Made by a program: the position numbers and the translations under genes. DNA of 64,000 bases from Prochlorococcus sp. AG-402-P16 (GTDB lineage Bacteria > Cyanobacteriota > Cyanobacteriia > PCC-6307 > Cyanobiaceae): the NCBI GenBank assembly GCA_003216295.1, contig QCJB01000003.1, positions 62,001 through 126,000 on the forward strand, in the 5' to 3' direction. The notes under the pieces were generated by a model that did not search any database, had not been told where the DNA came from, and worked only from the letters and a program-made list of their open reading frames with translations. This document shows positions 1 through 8,786 of the stretch, piece by piece (the first letter of the stretch is position 1; each line of letters begins with the position of its first letter).

Positions 1-357
1 TATGAAATATCTAACATAGCCATTTTGTCTTTTTAGTTTAATTAAAGAAATAAGCATTATCAATAAAAAAACAAACCCTAAAAATAAAGATACCAATAAA
101 GATTGATGATCAAAAACCAATTGGAAGTTATTTTTTAAAATTTTAATATCATCAAGGTTTAATACGATATCTGAAGTATTTGCTTTAAACAAAATAAAGT
201 TTATTAATTCTGAAAAAACAATGCTAATAATAAAAAGATACGAAACAGGCTTTGTAAGCCTATTCATTGTTTTACTAAAGCTAAACAACAGTACTGCTAT
301 AAAAAAAGATGTAATTATTGGGAGAGCAGGAATTAGCCAAGCAATATTTAATAGCAT
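1..357 (-). CDS. ndhF: NdhF-family NDH-1 subunit, N-terminal part (runs off the window)
   Basis: An uninterrupted minus-strand frame runs from an ATG at 357 to the window edge, giving 119 residues with the 3' end missing. It opens with a hydrophobic helix (MLLNIAWLIPALP), has a second near residues 40-57 and a third near 90-110. The opening AWLIPxLP, a DHQSLL stretch and a final GYVRYF match the start of NdhF/NuoL, the large proton-pumping membrane subunit of the photosynthetic NDH-1 complex, where DHLSAL and GYVRF occur in the same order. Sequence between these landmarks is divergent, so a specialised NdhF paralogue or another antiporter-like subunit is possible. The overlapping plus-strand frame at 221-406 is an antisense shadow. 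Confidence 0.6.
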   Translation of the reverse strand, partial: MLLNIAWLIPALPIITSFFIAVLLFSFSKTMNRLTKPVSYLFIISIVFSELINFILFKANTSDIVLNLDDIKILKNNFQLVFDHQSLLVSLFLGFVFLLIMLISLIKLKRQNGYVRYFI

Positions 358-659
358 AGTTATCAAACAAGCTTTCTTGAATAAGGGAATACAAGTTCAA
401 TTATAAGTGCTGGCAGACCTTTAAAAATAAAACAAACAAAAACTAAAACAAAATGTTTTCGGAAGAGATCCATCCATGTCATTTAAATAAAGAATAAGTT
501 TTTTTTCAATAATCCTCAATCGAGATAAAGCATAATTCAATATCCAAGCGAATGTGATTTAGTTAAAGAATGAATCCTTTCCGAATATGTCAAAAAAAAC
601 ATAAATTCAATATATGTTAACTAAAGTAATTTTTCAAATTCTATAAATAGCTCATAACC
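358..659. other. Intergenic, no gene seen
   Basis: AT-rich spacer between the divergent ndhF-like gene and the small plus-strand frame at 660. It should carry promoters for both sides. I see no match to an HLR1 element, no tRNA and no strong hairpin. Confidence 0.5.
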
Positions 660-821
660 ATGAATGCCTTTCTATTTTTATTTTTATTTTTATTGATTCT
701 TTTTTTGTCAATTTTAGGTTTTTTTATATATCAAGCTGAAATTTATTCTCTTTCAAAAAAATCAAAACGCATTATAAAGCCTCGTAAAAAAAGAAAGTCA
801 CACAAAATACAAAAAAAATAG
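660..821 (+). CDS. Small single-span membrane protein, function unknown
   Basis: An ATG at 660 opens a 53-residue frame ending in TAG at 821. The first 24 residues are almost entirely Leu, Phe and Ile, forming one membrane segment. The last 20 are very basic (KPRKKRKSHKIQKK), which predicts a cytoplasmic tail under the positive-inside rule. It lies 36 nt upstream of the hli gene on the same strand and could be co-transcribed. No family is recognised. Poly-T/poly-A codons can produce such frames by chance in AT-rich DNA, so the call rests on the membrane-plus-basic-tail layout. Confidence 0.4.
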   Translation: MNAFLFLFLFLLILFLSILGFFIYQAEIYSLSKKSKRIIKPRKKRKSHKIQKK

Positions 822-857
822 TTTATAATTATAAGATCTATTTTTAATTAAACTAAA

Positions 858-1139
858 ATGTCTGAGAAAGAGTCCACGCTCAATAATCAAAATATAATTT
901 CAAATTCCGAAAATACAGATATAATTGATTCAACAAATGAACAAGATCTAATTGAGAACAATTCATCCCCAAAATGGATAAATAATAGAGGTGAAGAAGT
1001 CAAACAAGTTTTTGGTTTTAACGAGAATGCTGAGCTAGTTAATGCCCGAGTAGCAATGATAGGTTTCTTAATGCTTATACTCACTGAACTAGCATTTGCA
1101 GGAGAGCCAGTAACTCAAAAAATTTTCGGAATCAACTAG
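858..1139 (+). CDS. hli: High-light-inducible protein (Hlip), long form
   Basis: 93 residues. The N-terminal 50 are polar and acidic. The C-terminal part (about residues 56-80, NENAELVNARVAMIGFLM) is the single chlorophyll a/b-binding-like helix of Hlips, with the ExxNxRxAMIGF core whose Glu and Asn/Arg bind chlorophyll. Hlips are small thylakoid proteins that bind pigment and dissipate energy during high light and during photosystem assembly. The long polar N terminus separates it from the three very short hli genes at 46.7-47.1 kb and suggests the core, vertically inherited type. I see no HLR1 element just upstream. Confidence 0.85.
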   Translation: MSEKESTLNNQNIISNSENTDIIDSTNEQDLIENNSSPKWINNRGEEVKQVFGFNENAELVNARVAMIGFLMLILTELAFAGEPVTQKIFGIN

Positions 1140-1196
1140 AAATTAAATATATGAATTATATTAATTTCATTGACCTTGCTTAACCATTTCAAAACT

Positions 1197-1409
1197 ATGA
1201 ATAAAAAAACAGTTGTTGGAGTTTCATACGTTTCTGCCTGGATCATTATTTGGGGAACTATTGGATCATTCATTGATTTTTATTTTCTTCAAACTATTTA
1301 TCTCCCTGGCTCTACAGGACAATTTCTAACATTTATCATTACTGCTATCATTTCAACTGCAATAGCAATAAATATTTTTCCAGCAATAAATAAAAAATTA
1401 ATAAATTAG
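1197..1409 (+). CDS. Small two-span membrane protein, conserved hypothetical
   Basis: 70 residues from the ATG at 1197 (MNKKTVVG). A TTG at 1170 would add nine residues but is a weaker start. Two hydrophobic helices (about residues 8-28 and 42-62) are joined by a short loop, with Lys-rich ends. This layout fits a small inner or thylakoid membrane protein. It follows the hli gene on the same strand and its stop overlaps by four bases the stop of the convergent gene at 1406. No family is recognised. Confidence 0.6.
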   Translation: MNKKTVVGVSYVSAWIIIWGTIGSFIDFYFLQTIYLPGSTGQFLTFIITAIISTAIAINIFPAINKKLIN

Positions 1410-1645
1410 TATCTGTATCGCTGAATTACTTTAGAGGGCTGATCATTAACTCCCTCCTGATATAGCAACCATTGCTTAGTTTCCAAGTCATGATCACAGC
1501 CTAACTTATCTAATTCAATTGCTTTTAATTTCATTTCATAATGACATTGCTGATCAGCCTCAAAAGCTGAATTATACCCAGTATAAAAATATAAGAACCC
1601 AAAAAATATTGCAATTAAAGATATTAATGAAATAGCCAACTTCAT
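1406..1645 (-). CDS. Small secreted or anchored protein, unknown
   Basis: 79 residues. An N-terminal hydrophobic stretch (MKLAISLISLIAIFFGFLYFY) works as a signal anchor. The remaining 55 residues are polar with two Cys (CHYEMK and GCDHD) that could form a disulfide outside the membrane. It converges on the small plus-strand membrane protein with a four-base overlap of stops. Function unknown; probably restricted to picocyanobacteria. Confidence 0.6.
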   Translation of the reverse strand: MKLAISLISLIAIFFGFLYFYTGYNSAFEADQQCHYEMKLKAIELDKLGCDHDLETKQWLLYQEGVNDQPSKVIQRYRY

Positions 1646-1699
1646 TTTAAAAGCATCATTTTTTTAATATTAGCTAAAAAAAAGAAAAACGAATTAAAT

Positions 1700-1882
1700 T
1701 CATTTTTCTTTTTTGGTTTTCATAGGAATTTCACATTCAGTCAAATCTGAATCATTTAAACGATCTAAGATACGAGCCATATCAATAGGTGATAGCTCGC
1801 CATCAGTACCCCATTTCAGAGTTGTCTTACGTTGTTGTGGAATCTTTATTGATTTATTCTCATGGCTTCTTTTGGATTCCAT
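1700..1882 (-). CDS. Small soluble protein, hypothetical
   Basis: 60 residues, highly charged, with Lys/Arg-rich ends. A central stretch (LSPIDMARILDRLNDSDL) is likely helical. It lacks a signal peptide or membrane segment. The plus strand of the same interval also carries an open frame (1713-1922), but that one is rich in Ser/Ile/Phe and looks like a shadow, while this one has a balanced acidic/basic composition. No family is recognised. Confidence 0.5.
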   Translation of the reverse strand: MESKRSHENKSIKIPQQRKTTLKWGTDGELSPIDMARILDRLNDSDLTECEIPMKTKKEK

Positions 1883-2048
1883 TTCTAAAAAACCAACTCT
1901 AATTATAAATAATAAAATCTGATGGGTTTTATACTATAACTTCAAAAATATTCTTATTTAAACTTTACTTTTCACTCAATAGTAATATTTCCCTATATCT
2001 AGAACGAATTCTGTAAGAGCTTTAGTATATAATTACGAGAAGAAAAGG

Positions 2049-2324
2049 CTAATTTCGACCAAAATTATAAATAAATTCCTGAAATGAAGGGTTATAAAAA
2101 TAGAAGATTACGCTAATAACTAATAATAGATTCAATCCAATTACTATCGAACCTATTATAACTCTTTGACGTTTTCCAGGAACTTTATATTTCAAACCAG
2201 CTGGCAAGTTGACTAATACATCTGAATCATTAGGGTTTGCAGCCTTACGTACATTTTCTTTGACCTTATTGGTCTGCTTGGAATTATCTTTGTTTTTTTT
2301 GGAATTAGAAGCTTTGGATCCCAT
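2049..2324 (-). CDS. Small membrane protein with basic N terminus, hypothetical
   Basis: 91 residues. The first 30 are Lys/Ser/Asn-rich and disordered. They lead to a conserved-looking motif (LPAGLKYKVPGKRQRVIIGS) and one transmembrane helix (about residues 55-77), and the protein ends near FIYNFGRN. The layout predicts a cytoplasmic basic domain tethered to a membrane. It stands alone with about 150 nt on either side. No function can be assigned. Confidence 0.6.
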   Translation of the reverse strand: MGSKASNSKKNKDNSKQTNKVKENVRKAANPNDSDVLVNLPAGLKYKVPGKRQRVIIGSIVIGLNLLLVISVIFYFYNPSFQEFIYNFGRN

Positions 2325-2468
2325 TTTCTTAATTAGAAGAAATTCTTGACTTTAGTAAATCTAAGCTTACTGAAATAAATCAGATTAAAACTATTTTGTC
2401 CTAGTTTTTCACATTAGGGTATTAGATTTCCACATAATCTTAGTAAGGAAATTAATTTATTCATTTTT

Positions 2469-2789
2469 TTAGCAATATTTGCTTGCAGCATCAATAATAT
2501 TTTTAGCATCCTTTGTTTTTAAATTAAAATTCATCGCCATTATGAGATTTGCTTCTAATCCAAGCAATCTGGTTTGACACGAAAAATTTCTATTCTTTAC
2601 TGCATTTTTTTGATAGTTATTTATCCTAACTAATACAGAATCACAAGAATTAATATCTTTATAACAACTTTTTACTAAACTATTAAGATTATTATATTCA
2701 TTTATTTTACCGGCTTTTATTAAGTTTGAAAAGAAAAATAAGTACACAAACAAAACAAATACAAATCTTGTTTTTTTTAATAAATACAT
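2469..2789 (-). CDS. Secreted small Cys-containing protein, hypothetical
   Basis: 106 residues from the ATG at 2789; a TTG two codons upstream is the only alternative. A signal peptide (LLKKTRFVFVLFVYLFFFSN) precedes a polar mature part with five Cys, suggesting disulfide bonds in the periplasm or thylakoid lumen. The mature part appears all-helical. No family is recognised. Neighbours are a small membrane protein and hupB, neither informative. Confidence 0.5.
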   Translation of the reverse strand: MYLLKKTRFVFVLFVYLFFFSNLIKAGKINEYNNLNSLVKSCYKDINSCDSVLVRINNYQKNAVKNRNFSCQTRLLGLEANLIMAMNFNLKTKDAKNIIDAASKYC

Positions 2790-2831
2790 TACCAAATCAT
2801 GATTTGAATTAAAGGAATTACTTTTACTTTA

Positions 2832-2870
2832 CAAAAAAAAAACGGGACTCAAAATCAATTGAAGTCCCGT
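2832..2870 (-). terminator. Rho-independent terminator of hupB
   Basis: On the minus strand an eight-base stem ACGGGACT / AGTCCCGT closes a 13-nt loop (with a possible inner CAA/TTG pairing) and is followed by a run of about ten T. It sits 45 nt past the hupB stop. A second seven-base hairpin, AGCTAAG / CTTAGCT at 2884-2904, lies between it and the gene. Confidence 0.85.
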
Positions 2871-2914
2871 CAAATGCTTATCGAGCTAAGAAAAAAACTT
2901 AGCTTACCTAATAA

Positions 2915-3190
2915 TCATCCCTGAACACGATCCTTAAACAACTTTCCAGCTGTAAATGCTGGTACTCGCTTTGCGGGTATCGCAATCTTCTCTCCTGTTT
3001 TTGGGTTTAATCCTTGACGGGCGGAACGATCACGGGGTTCAAAAGAGCCAAAACCCAGAATGGAGACTTTCTTACCCTCCACTACAGAGTCAATAATTGT
3101 GTCTATGGCGGCATCAACTACCAGAGAGACGTCTGTCTTAGTTAGCTCTGTACGAGCTGCAACCAGGTTGACTAAATCTGCTTTGTTCAT
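2915..3190 (-). CDS. hup: DNA-binding protein HU
   Basis: 91 residues, the usual HU length. It starts MNKADLVNLVA and carries the HU/IHF signature GFGSFEPRDRSARQGLNPKTGE (about residues 46-67), in which the arm region inserts into the minor groove, and ends AGKLFKDRV. HU is the abundant dimeric nucleoid protein that bends DNA and aids replication, repair and transcription. It is monocistronic, with its own strong terminator 45 nt downstream and about 100 nt of upstream sequence before any other candidate. Confidence 0.95.
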   Translation of the reverse strand: MNKADLVNLVAARTELTKTDVSLVVDAAIDTIIDSVVEGKKVSILGFGSFEPRDRSARQGLNPKTGEKIAIPAKRVPAFTAGKLFKDRVQG

Positions 3191-3908
3191 TGGAAAGATT
3201 GTATGTAGCAGGGAGTAAGAGGAAGAAAACCAATATTGGAATTAGTTTCCCAAAAACTCAATCTTGCTAATCGTATGGACCAAATCACTTGCCTGCAACC
3301 CAAAGAGCTTGTGGCAGCGAGCTTTATAAAAGATATCTGAGATTGTTTTTTTTAAATTCAATAATTATTCAAAGGCTCCCCACGAGTCCCAATACTCAAC
3401 TAAAAATCTTGAAGCCACTTAGAAAGCTATTAATACCAGTGCATCTGAAGGAATATTTTTTTCAATTAATGATCATGGAGCGTTGCCACTTCTGAAATTA
3501 AAAAATTTTTCACGCCAAAAAGAGACAAATAATTAAGTTCACCTGTATTAACAAACATCCGCAGAACAGCACATTTATTGGTATTACAAAATAATTATCA
3601 CCTTAAAAAATAAGACAATAAAGTTTGAATTCATTGTTATTTAGGTATTGAGGGCATGATTTTGAAGCAAAAGGGACTCATTAAAGAATTAAGAAATAAC
3701 TGAACAGAAGAATCTAAAGAAATTAGAAATACTTCTGTTTCACTCTTAAACCAATGCCTGTTTGCTGAAAGCTTGTTTCGTGATAGTACAGGAAAATTTT
3801 TTGGCAAAGGCTGTATTTGAAGTTGACTAATGCAATGCCCTTAAATTTGCTCTAAAAGCTTTTCTTGAATATTTTTTTAAACTTGTTAAAACAAACTAAA
3901 CACCTAAG
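3191..3908. other. Long intergenic region, no convincing gene
   Basis: 718 bases separate hupB from the debranching-enzyme gene. A 68-residue TTG-started frame at 3289-3495 and a 21-residue frame at about 3274 are the only readable pieces. Neither shows a recognisable domain and they overlap in different frames. The hupB promoter must lie near 3191-3280. I see no tRNA and no strong terminator. The stretch may be the remains of a decayed gene. Confidence 0.4.
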
Positions 3909-6014
3909 TTGGGAGAAAAGATACCTAATTACTCATTTGAAGGAAAAAGAAAATTGGGCAAAATAAAAATTGGTTCTCCATGGCCATTAGGAAGCTCAGT
4001 CACTTCTAATGGGGTTAATTTCTCAGTAGCAGCCCCAAACGCTACAAATGTGGAGTTACTTATTTTTCAAAATGAAAATGACGACTATCCAAAAGAAAGA
4101 TTCTTATTAAATCAAAAAAACAGATCTGGAGACTATTGGCATGTTGAACTGGAGGGGCTGACAGAAGGAACTTTATATGGATATAAAATATCTCTCGACA
4201 AAAACAAAGCTAAACACGATAATCTTGTTTTAGATCCATGTGCTAGGGCAATTTCAGGCTGGAAAGGATATGTAAGAAATAAAAAAAGCAAGATGGGGGA
4301 AGGATATTGCCATTATCTCAAGGGTGTAGTAACTAAAAGAGATTATTTTGATTTCAAATCTCATCCAAGACCAAAACATGCATGGAATAAAACGATTATT
4401 TATGAATTACATGTTGGTGGTTTTACTAAAAATCCAGATTCTAATATTACCGATTCTAAAAAAGGTACTTTCATCGGATTAATTGAAAAAATTCCATATC
4501 TAAAAAGTATTGGAATTACATCTATTGAATTACTTCCTATATTCGCTTTCGATCCTTTTGATGCCCCACAAGGTTTAGAAAACTATTGGGGTTATAGCCC
4601 AATTAATTGGTTCACCCCCCATCATGGTTTTATAGATGGACATGATCCACTAGAGGCCAGAAAACAATTCAAGAAATTAGTAGAAGTCAGCCATGATAAT
4701 GGACTGGAGATATTAATAGATGTTGTTTATAATCACACGACGGAAGGTAATCAGGATGGTCCAAGTATAAGTTGGAAAAATTTTGGACCTAATAGTTATT
4801 ACCATCAAGATGAGAATGAAAGTTATCAAGATGTAAGCGGATGTGGAAACAGTATTGCCGCGAATCGACCTCTAGTTAGACAATTAATTTTAGAGTCATT
4901 ACGATGTTGGGCAATTGAATTAGGAGTTGACGGATTTCGTTTTGACTTAGGAATTGCTTTAAGCAGAGGAGAAAATTTAATTCCTTTAGATGCCCCTCCC
5001 TTATTTGAAGAAATTGAAGCAGATCCTAAACTTAGTGATGTTAAATTCATCAGCGAGCCTTGGGACTGCGGAGGTCTTTATAAGCTTGGAGATTTCCCAG
5101 CAAAAAGATTTAGGACTTGGAATGGCCATTTCAGAGATGATATTAGAAGATTTTGGAAAGGAGATAAAAACACTATTTGGCCACTAAAAGATAGATTAAT
5201 TGGTAGTAAATCACTTTATAAAGATTCAAATCTAGCGAATGTATTTACTATTAATTTTATTACCTCTCATGATGGATTCACATTAAATGACTTAGTAAGT
5301 TTTAATAAAAAGCATAATCTTGCAAATGGTGAAAATAATAGAGATGGAGAAAATCATAATAATAGTTTTAACTATGGAGTTGAAGGCCCGACAACTAATA
5401 CACAAATAAACGAATTAAGACAGAGGCAACAAAGAAATCTTCTTTCTTCACTTTTTTTATCGCCAGGCATACCTATGCTTTTAATGGGAGACGAAGTCGG
5501 AAGAAGCCAAGGAGGGAATAACAACACTTGGTGTCAAGATAATCAACTTGGTTGGATGACTTGGGATCCTTCTAATTGTGATAAAGATTTAAAGGAATTT
5601 GTCATAAAGCTCATTTCTCTTCGAAAACAACTTCCAGAGTTTTTTAGTCCCGATCATATTTATGATTCTTATAAAGACAATACAAAAGCCAAAACTTCCA
5701 ATTTTTGGATTCAATGGCATGGAATTAAAGTTAATAAACCTGACTGGAGTGACTGGTCACATACTCTTGGATATAGCATCAACAAAAAAGATGAAGGCTC
5801 AGCCATCTGGCTTGGGTTTAATGCTTACAAAGAAGCAATGCTTTTTGAATTACCAAAACCAATTTCTCCATGGAAAAAATTTATTGATACTTCTTCACTA
5901 AAAAATAAAAATGTCTCCAAGAAACCTTTAGCTAATCAATCAAGTATCAGTATTGAGAGTAATAGCCTCGTACTTATGATCGCCAACGAGTATTCAAGAA
6001 AAATTAAACTATGA
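3909..6014 (+). CDS. glgX: Isoamylase-type glycogen debranching enzyme (GH13)
   Basis: 701 residues from a TTG start at 3909. It hydrolyses alpha-1,6 branch points of glycogen or limit dextrins during night-time mobilisation. An N-terminal CBM48-like domain (GSPWPLGSSVTSNGVNFSVAAP, about residues 22-43) precedes the GH13 barrel. The four GH13 regions are visible: DVVYNH, GVDGFRFDL with nucleophile Asp346, FISEPW with acid/base Glu383, and SHDGF with Asp455. Length and the motifs fit the GlgX/TreX family. The start is uncertain because no ATG precedes the conserved region. A sugar transporter lies downstream beyond a tRNA, which hints at a carbohydrate neighbourhood but not an operon. Confidence 0.88.
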   Translation: MGEKIPNYSFEGKRKLGKIKIGSPWPLGSSVTSNGVNFSVAAPNATNVELLIFQNENDDYPKERFLLNQKNRSGDYWHVELEGLTEGTLYGYKISLDKNKAKHDNLVLDPCARAISGWKGYVRNKKSKMGEGYCHYLKGVVTKRDYFDFKSHPRPKHAWNKTIIYELHVGGFTKNPDSNITDSKKGTFIGLIEKIPYLKSIGITSIELLPIFAFDPFDAPQGLENYWGYSPINWFTPHHGFIDGHDPLEARKQFKKLVEVSHDNGLEILIDVVYNHTTEGNQDGPSISWKNFGPNSYYHQDENESYQDVSGCGNSIAANRPLVRQLILESLRCWAIELGVDGFRFDLGIALSRGENLIPLDAPPLFEEIEADPKLSDVKFISEPWDCGGLYKLGDFPAKRFRTWNGHFRDDIRRFWKGDKNTIWPLKDRLIGSKSLYKDSNLANVFTINFITSHDGFTLNDLVSFNKKHNLANGENNRDGENHNNSFNYGVEGPTTNTQINELRQRQQRNLLSSLFLSPGIPMLLMGDEVGRSQGGNNNTWCQDNQLGWMTWDPSNCDKDLKEFVIKLISLRKQLPEFFSPDHIYDSYKDNTKAKTSNFWIQWHGIKVNKPDWSDWSHTLGYSINKKDEGSAIWLGFNAYKEAMLFELPKPISPWKKFIDTSSLKNKNVSKKPLANQSSISIESNSLVLMIANEYSRKIKL

Positions 6015-6026
6015 GAATAGAAATTA

Positions 6027-6097
<71 letters not shown>

Positions 6098-6186
6098 TCA
6101 AGAGCTAAAGATCTTCTCACTTTGAGAGAGATTGATGATTTAGCTTCTTCCATTATTACCTTGCGAGTCCCATTATCCAAAAAAGA

Positions 6187-7590
6187 TTGAAGAAGTCCAC
6201 ATCGCTTAACGAAGGAAATAATCGCACAAGACTAATGATCTCCTATGCCATGGGAGATGCAGGTACTGGATTAGCCGCAATACAGCTAGGTACTTATCTC
6301 TTTTTATTTTTTACTTGTGCAGCAGGAATTCCGGCATTCATTGCAGGCTCATTACTTATGGTCTCAAAGCTTTGGGATGCATTGAATGATCCGCTAATTG
6401 GATGGATGAGTGACCACACAAAATCAAGATGGGGACCAAGGCTTCCATGGATGATTGGAGGCGCCGTACCTCTTGGCTTATTCCTTGCCGCTATGTGGTG
6501 GGTACCACCAGGGGAAATAGGAGCTAAAACGACTTATTACGTTTTCGCTGCAATTTTCTTAATGACAGCTTACACAGCAGTAAATCTACCCTTCGCTGCA
6601 TTATCTACAGAACTAACTGAAAATATATCTATAAGGACAAGACTAAATGCCGCAAGATTCACTGGTTCTATTTTAGCTGGAACTACCGGATTAATAGTTG
6701 CTGCAGGTTTTTTATCTCAAGGAGTTGAAGGCTATACCTCAATGGGAAGAGTGACAGGCATTATAGCTACTTTTTCTACTTTAATAGCTTGCTGGGGACT
6801 AGCTCCATTTGCAAAAAAAGCTAGAAAACCCATTTCTCAATCTGAACCTTTTAAAAAGCAATTAAAAAGGGTTTTGAATAATAAACTCTTCACCCGAATA
6901 ATTGCTCTTTATTTACTGCTTTGGTGTGGTCTGCAATTAATGCAAACTGTTTCATTAATCTATCTTGAGCAAGTAATGCTCGTTCCAATAGAGATTTCAA
7001 AATGGATTCCAATACCATTTCAAATAAGTACTTTAATTGGACTGCAGTTTTGGAGCTTTTATTCCAATAGGTTCGGAAGAATTTCAGCTCTATTTAAAGG
7101 AGGTAAAATATGGATTATTGCTTGTTTTTTAGTAATATTTATGCCTCCACTAACCAGGGGAATAAGTATCAATAATTTACTATTTTTTGATACTTTTGAG
7201 GGTATAAAAATGCTCATCCTTTTAATAATAATTTTACTACTAGGATTTGGAGCCTCAACTGCTTACCTTATTCCATGGTCTTTACTTCCTGATGCTATTG
7301 ATCAAGATCCCGAAAAACCATCCGGAATATATACAGCATGGATGGTTTTTGTTCAAAAAGTTGGTATTGGTTTAAGCGTTCAGATACTTGGAGTTCTTTT
7401 ATCTTTAGCAGGATACAAATCTTCGACTAATTGTTCCTCAATATTAGGCGACTTAGATCAACCCTTTTCAGCAATTATTACAATTAGATTATGTATGGGA
7501 TTAATACCCTCTCTTTTAGTAGTGGCTGGACTGATAACTATGAAACCATGGAAAAGTTTAGATTTAAAATCTAAAATAATAAATCAATGA
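6187..7590 (+). CDS. GPH-family (MelB-like) sugar:cation symporter
   Basis: 467 residues with about twelve hydrophobic segments. The cytoplasmic loop after helix 2 (about residues 62-88, DALNDPLIGWMSDHTKSRWGPRLPWM) is the signature of the glycoside-pentoside-hexuronide family within the major facilitator superfamily, whose members couple sugar uptake to Na+ or H+. Substrate cannot be told from sequence. The start is a TTG at 6187; the next internal Met is at residue 17. Its last four bases overlap the next gene (ATGA), so the two are probably translated together. Presence beside a debranching enzyme is suggestive of sugar metabolism, but an outer- or inner-membrane lipid-linked role with the MlaE-type neighbour cannot be excluded. 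Confidence 0.85.
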   Translation: MKKSTSLNEGNNRTRLMISYAMGDAGTGLAAIQLGTYLFLFFTCAAGIPAFIAGSLLMVSKLWDALNDPLIGWMSDHTKSRWGPRLPWMIGGAVPLGLFLAAMWWVPPGEIGAKTTYYVFAAIFLMTAYTAVNLPFAALSTELTENISIRTRLNAARFTGSILAGTTGLIVAAGFLSQGVEGYTSMGRVTGIIATFSTLIACWGLAPFAKKARKPISQSEPFKKQLKRVLNNKLFTRIIALYLLLWCGLQLMQTVSLIYLEQVMLVPIEISKWIPIPFQISTLIGLQFWSFYSNRFGRISALFKGGKIWIIACFLVIFMPPLTRGISINNLLFFDTFEGIKMLILLIIILLLGFGASTAYLIPWSLLPDAIDQDPEKPSGIYTAWMVFVQKVGIGLSVQILGVLLSLAGYKSSTNCSSILGDLDQPFSAIITIRLCMGLIPSLLVVAGLITMKPWKSLDLKSKIINQ

Positions 7591-8336
7591 AATACTCACC
7601 TCGATGGTTAAGAAGATTTAGCAGCAGCCTATTAATAGGAGGACAAGCAATTGCATCAATAGCCAGAGGTAAAATCAATAGATCAGATTTGACAGATCAA
7701 TTAATGGAAGCTGGGCCAGGAAGCTTCTTGATTGTTCTAATAACTGGAATTGCAGCAGGAACAGTTTTCAACATTCAAGTCGCCGCAGAACTAAGTAAAC
7801 AAGGCTTGGGGTCTCAAGTTGGTGGCCTTTTAGCAATTGGCATGGCTAGAGAGATAGCGCCTTTACTTACTGCCACTCTTCTTACTGGCAAAGTTGCTAC
7901 TGCTTATGCTGCTCAAATAGGAACTATGAAAGTAACTGAACAGATTGATGCCATTACAATGCTGCAAACAGATCCCGTCGAATATCTAGTAGTTCCAAGA
8001 ATTTGTGCGCTGGTTGTGATGGCACCAATCCAATGTTTGCTTTTCTTTTCTATTGCTTTATTTAGTGGTCAAATTAGTAGTACTAGTCTCTATCAAATTC
8101 CACCAAGCATCTTTTGGAATTCAGTAAGAGAATGGTTAATTACTTCTGACTTACCATATATGCTGGTAAAGGCTTTGGTATTTGGTCTGCTAATTGCAAT
8201 AATTGCTTGTGGATGGGGGCTAACAACAAGAGGAGGTCCAAAAGAAGTAGGATCAAGTACTACTGGAGCAGTAGTGATGACTCTAATAACTGTTTCTTTA
8301 GTAGATGTTTTACTAACTCAAGTTCTTTTTGGCTAA
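7587..8336 (+). CDS. MlaE/YrbE-type ABC transporter permease
   Basis: 249 residues with five to six hydrophobic segments. The block GLGSQVGGLLAIGMAREIAPLLTATLLTGKVATAYAAQIGTM is read in parts as the MlaE signature, containing the EIAPLLT and GKV...AQIGTMKVTEQIDAI elements, typical of the permease that works with an ATPase and an MCE-domain substrate-binding protein in phospholipid or lipid trafficking. In plastids the homologue is TGD1 or Ycf63. No ATPase or MCE gene is adjacent, so its partners must be encoded elsewhere. It overlaps the upstream transporter by four bases and is followed six bases later by the DUF3119 gene. Confidence 0.88.
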   Translation: MKYSPRWLRRFSSSLLIGGQAIASIARGKINRSDLTDQLMEAGPGSFLIVLITGIAAGTVFNIQVAAELSKQGLGSQVGGLLAIGMAREIAPLLTATLLTGKVATAYAAQIGTMKVTEQIDAITMLQTDPVEYLVVPRICALVVMAPIQCLLFFSIALFSGQISSTSLYQIPPSIFWNSVREWLITSDLPYMLVKALVFGLLIAIIACGWGLTTRGGPKEVGSSTTGAVVMTLITVSLVDVLLTQVLFG

Positions 8337-8341
8337 TAACT

Positions 8342-8770
8342 ATGACTCCTGAGAATCAATCAAATGATGATAGTGTGACTTTGTCTCCATCTTTTCGTTT
8401 ACCAATCTTTATTATATTTGGAGGATTGTTGTTTCTAATTACACCATTTAATCCTTGGCCAACAATTCTAATTAGCAGCTTTGGGTTTTTTCTTTTATTG
8501 CAATCTTTCACTTTAAGATTGAAATTTACTAAGAACGATTTAATTGTCATGCAACTGGGGAATGAATTACGAAGATTTCCCTTCAAAAATTGGTTAGCCT
8601 GGAAAATCCTTTTGCCTCAATTGCCAGGTTTTCTTTACTTCAGAGAAGAAGCAAGCCCTCATCTTTTGCCTATACTTTTTGAGATAAAGTCTTTAAGAGA
8701 GCAGTTAACGTTAAGAGTGAAGGATCTAGAAATAGAGAAAGCAGTAGAATCAAAAAACTCTAAAACTTAA
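8342..8770 (+). CDS. DUF3119 family membrane-associated protein
   Basis: 142 residues from the ATG at 8342. A longer frame to 8207 exists but overlaps the permease gene by 130 bases and is a shadow there. Two hydrophobic helices (about residues 15-50) form a hairpin. They are followed by a soluble domain containing GNELRRFPFKNWLAWKIL and GFLYFREEASPHLLPILF, the cyanobacterial DUF3119 pattern. The function is unknown. It sits between the MlaE-type permease and DUF3086, six and sixteen bases away, so the three are very likely one transcript. Confidence 0.8.
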   Translation: MTPENQSNDDSVTLSPSFRLPIFIIFGGLLFLITPFNPWPTILISSFGFFLLLQSFTLRLKFTKNDLIVMQLGNELRRFPFKNWLAWKILLPQLPGFLYFREEASPHLLPILFEIKSLREQLTLRVKDLEIEKAVESKNSKT

Positions 8771-8786
8771 TTTAAGTTTTTGAAAT

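Noticed and set aside
221..406. A 61-residue plus-strand frame
   Set aside because: It is antisense to the ndhF-like start, which has recognisable family landmarks.
3289..3495. A 68-residue TTG-started frame in the hupB-glgX gap
   Set aside because: No domain, weak start, and a competing short frame in another phase. Kept only as part of the intergenic description.
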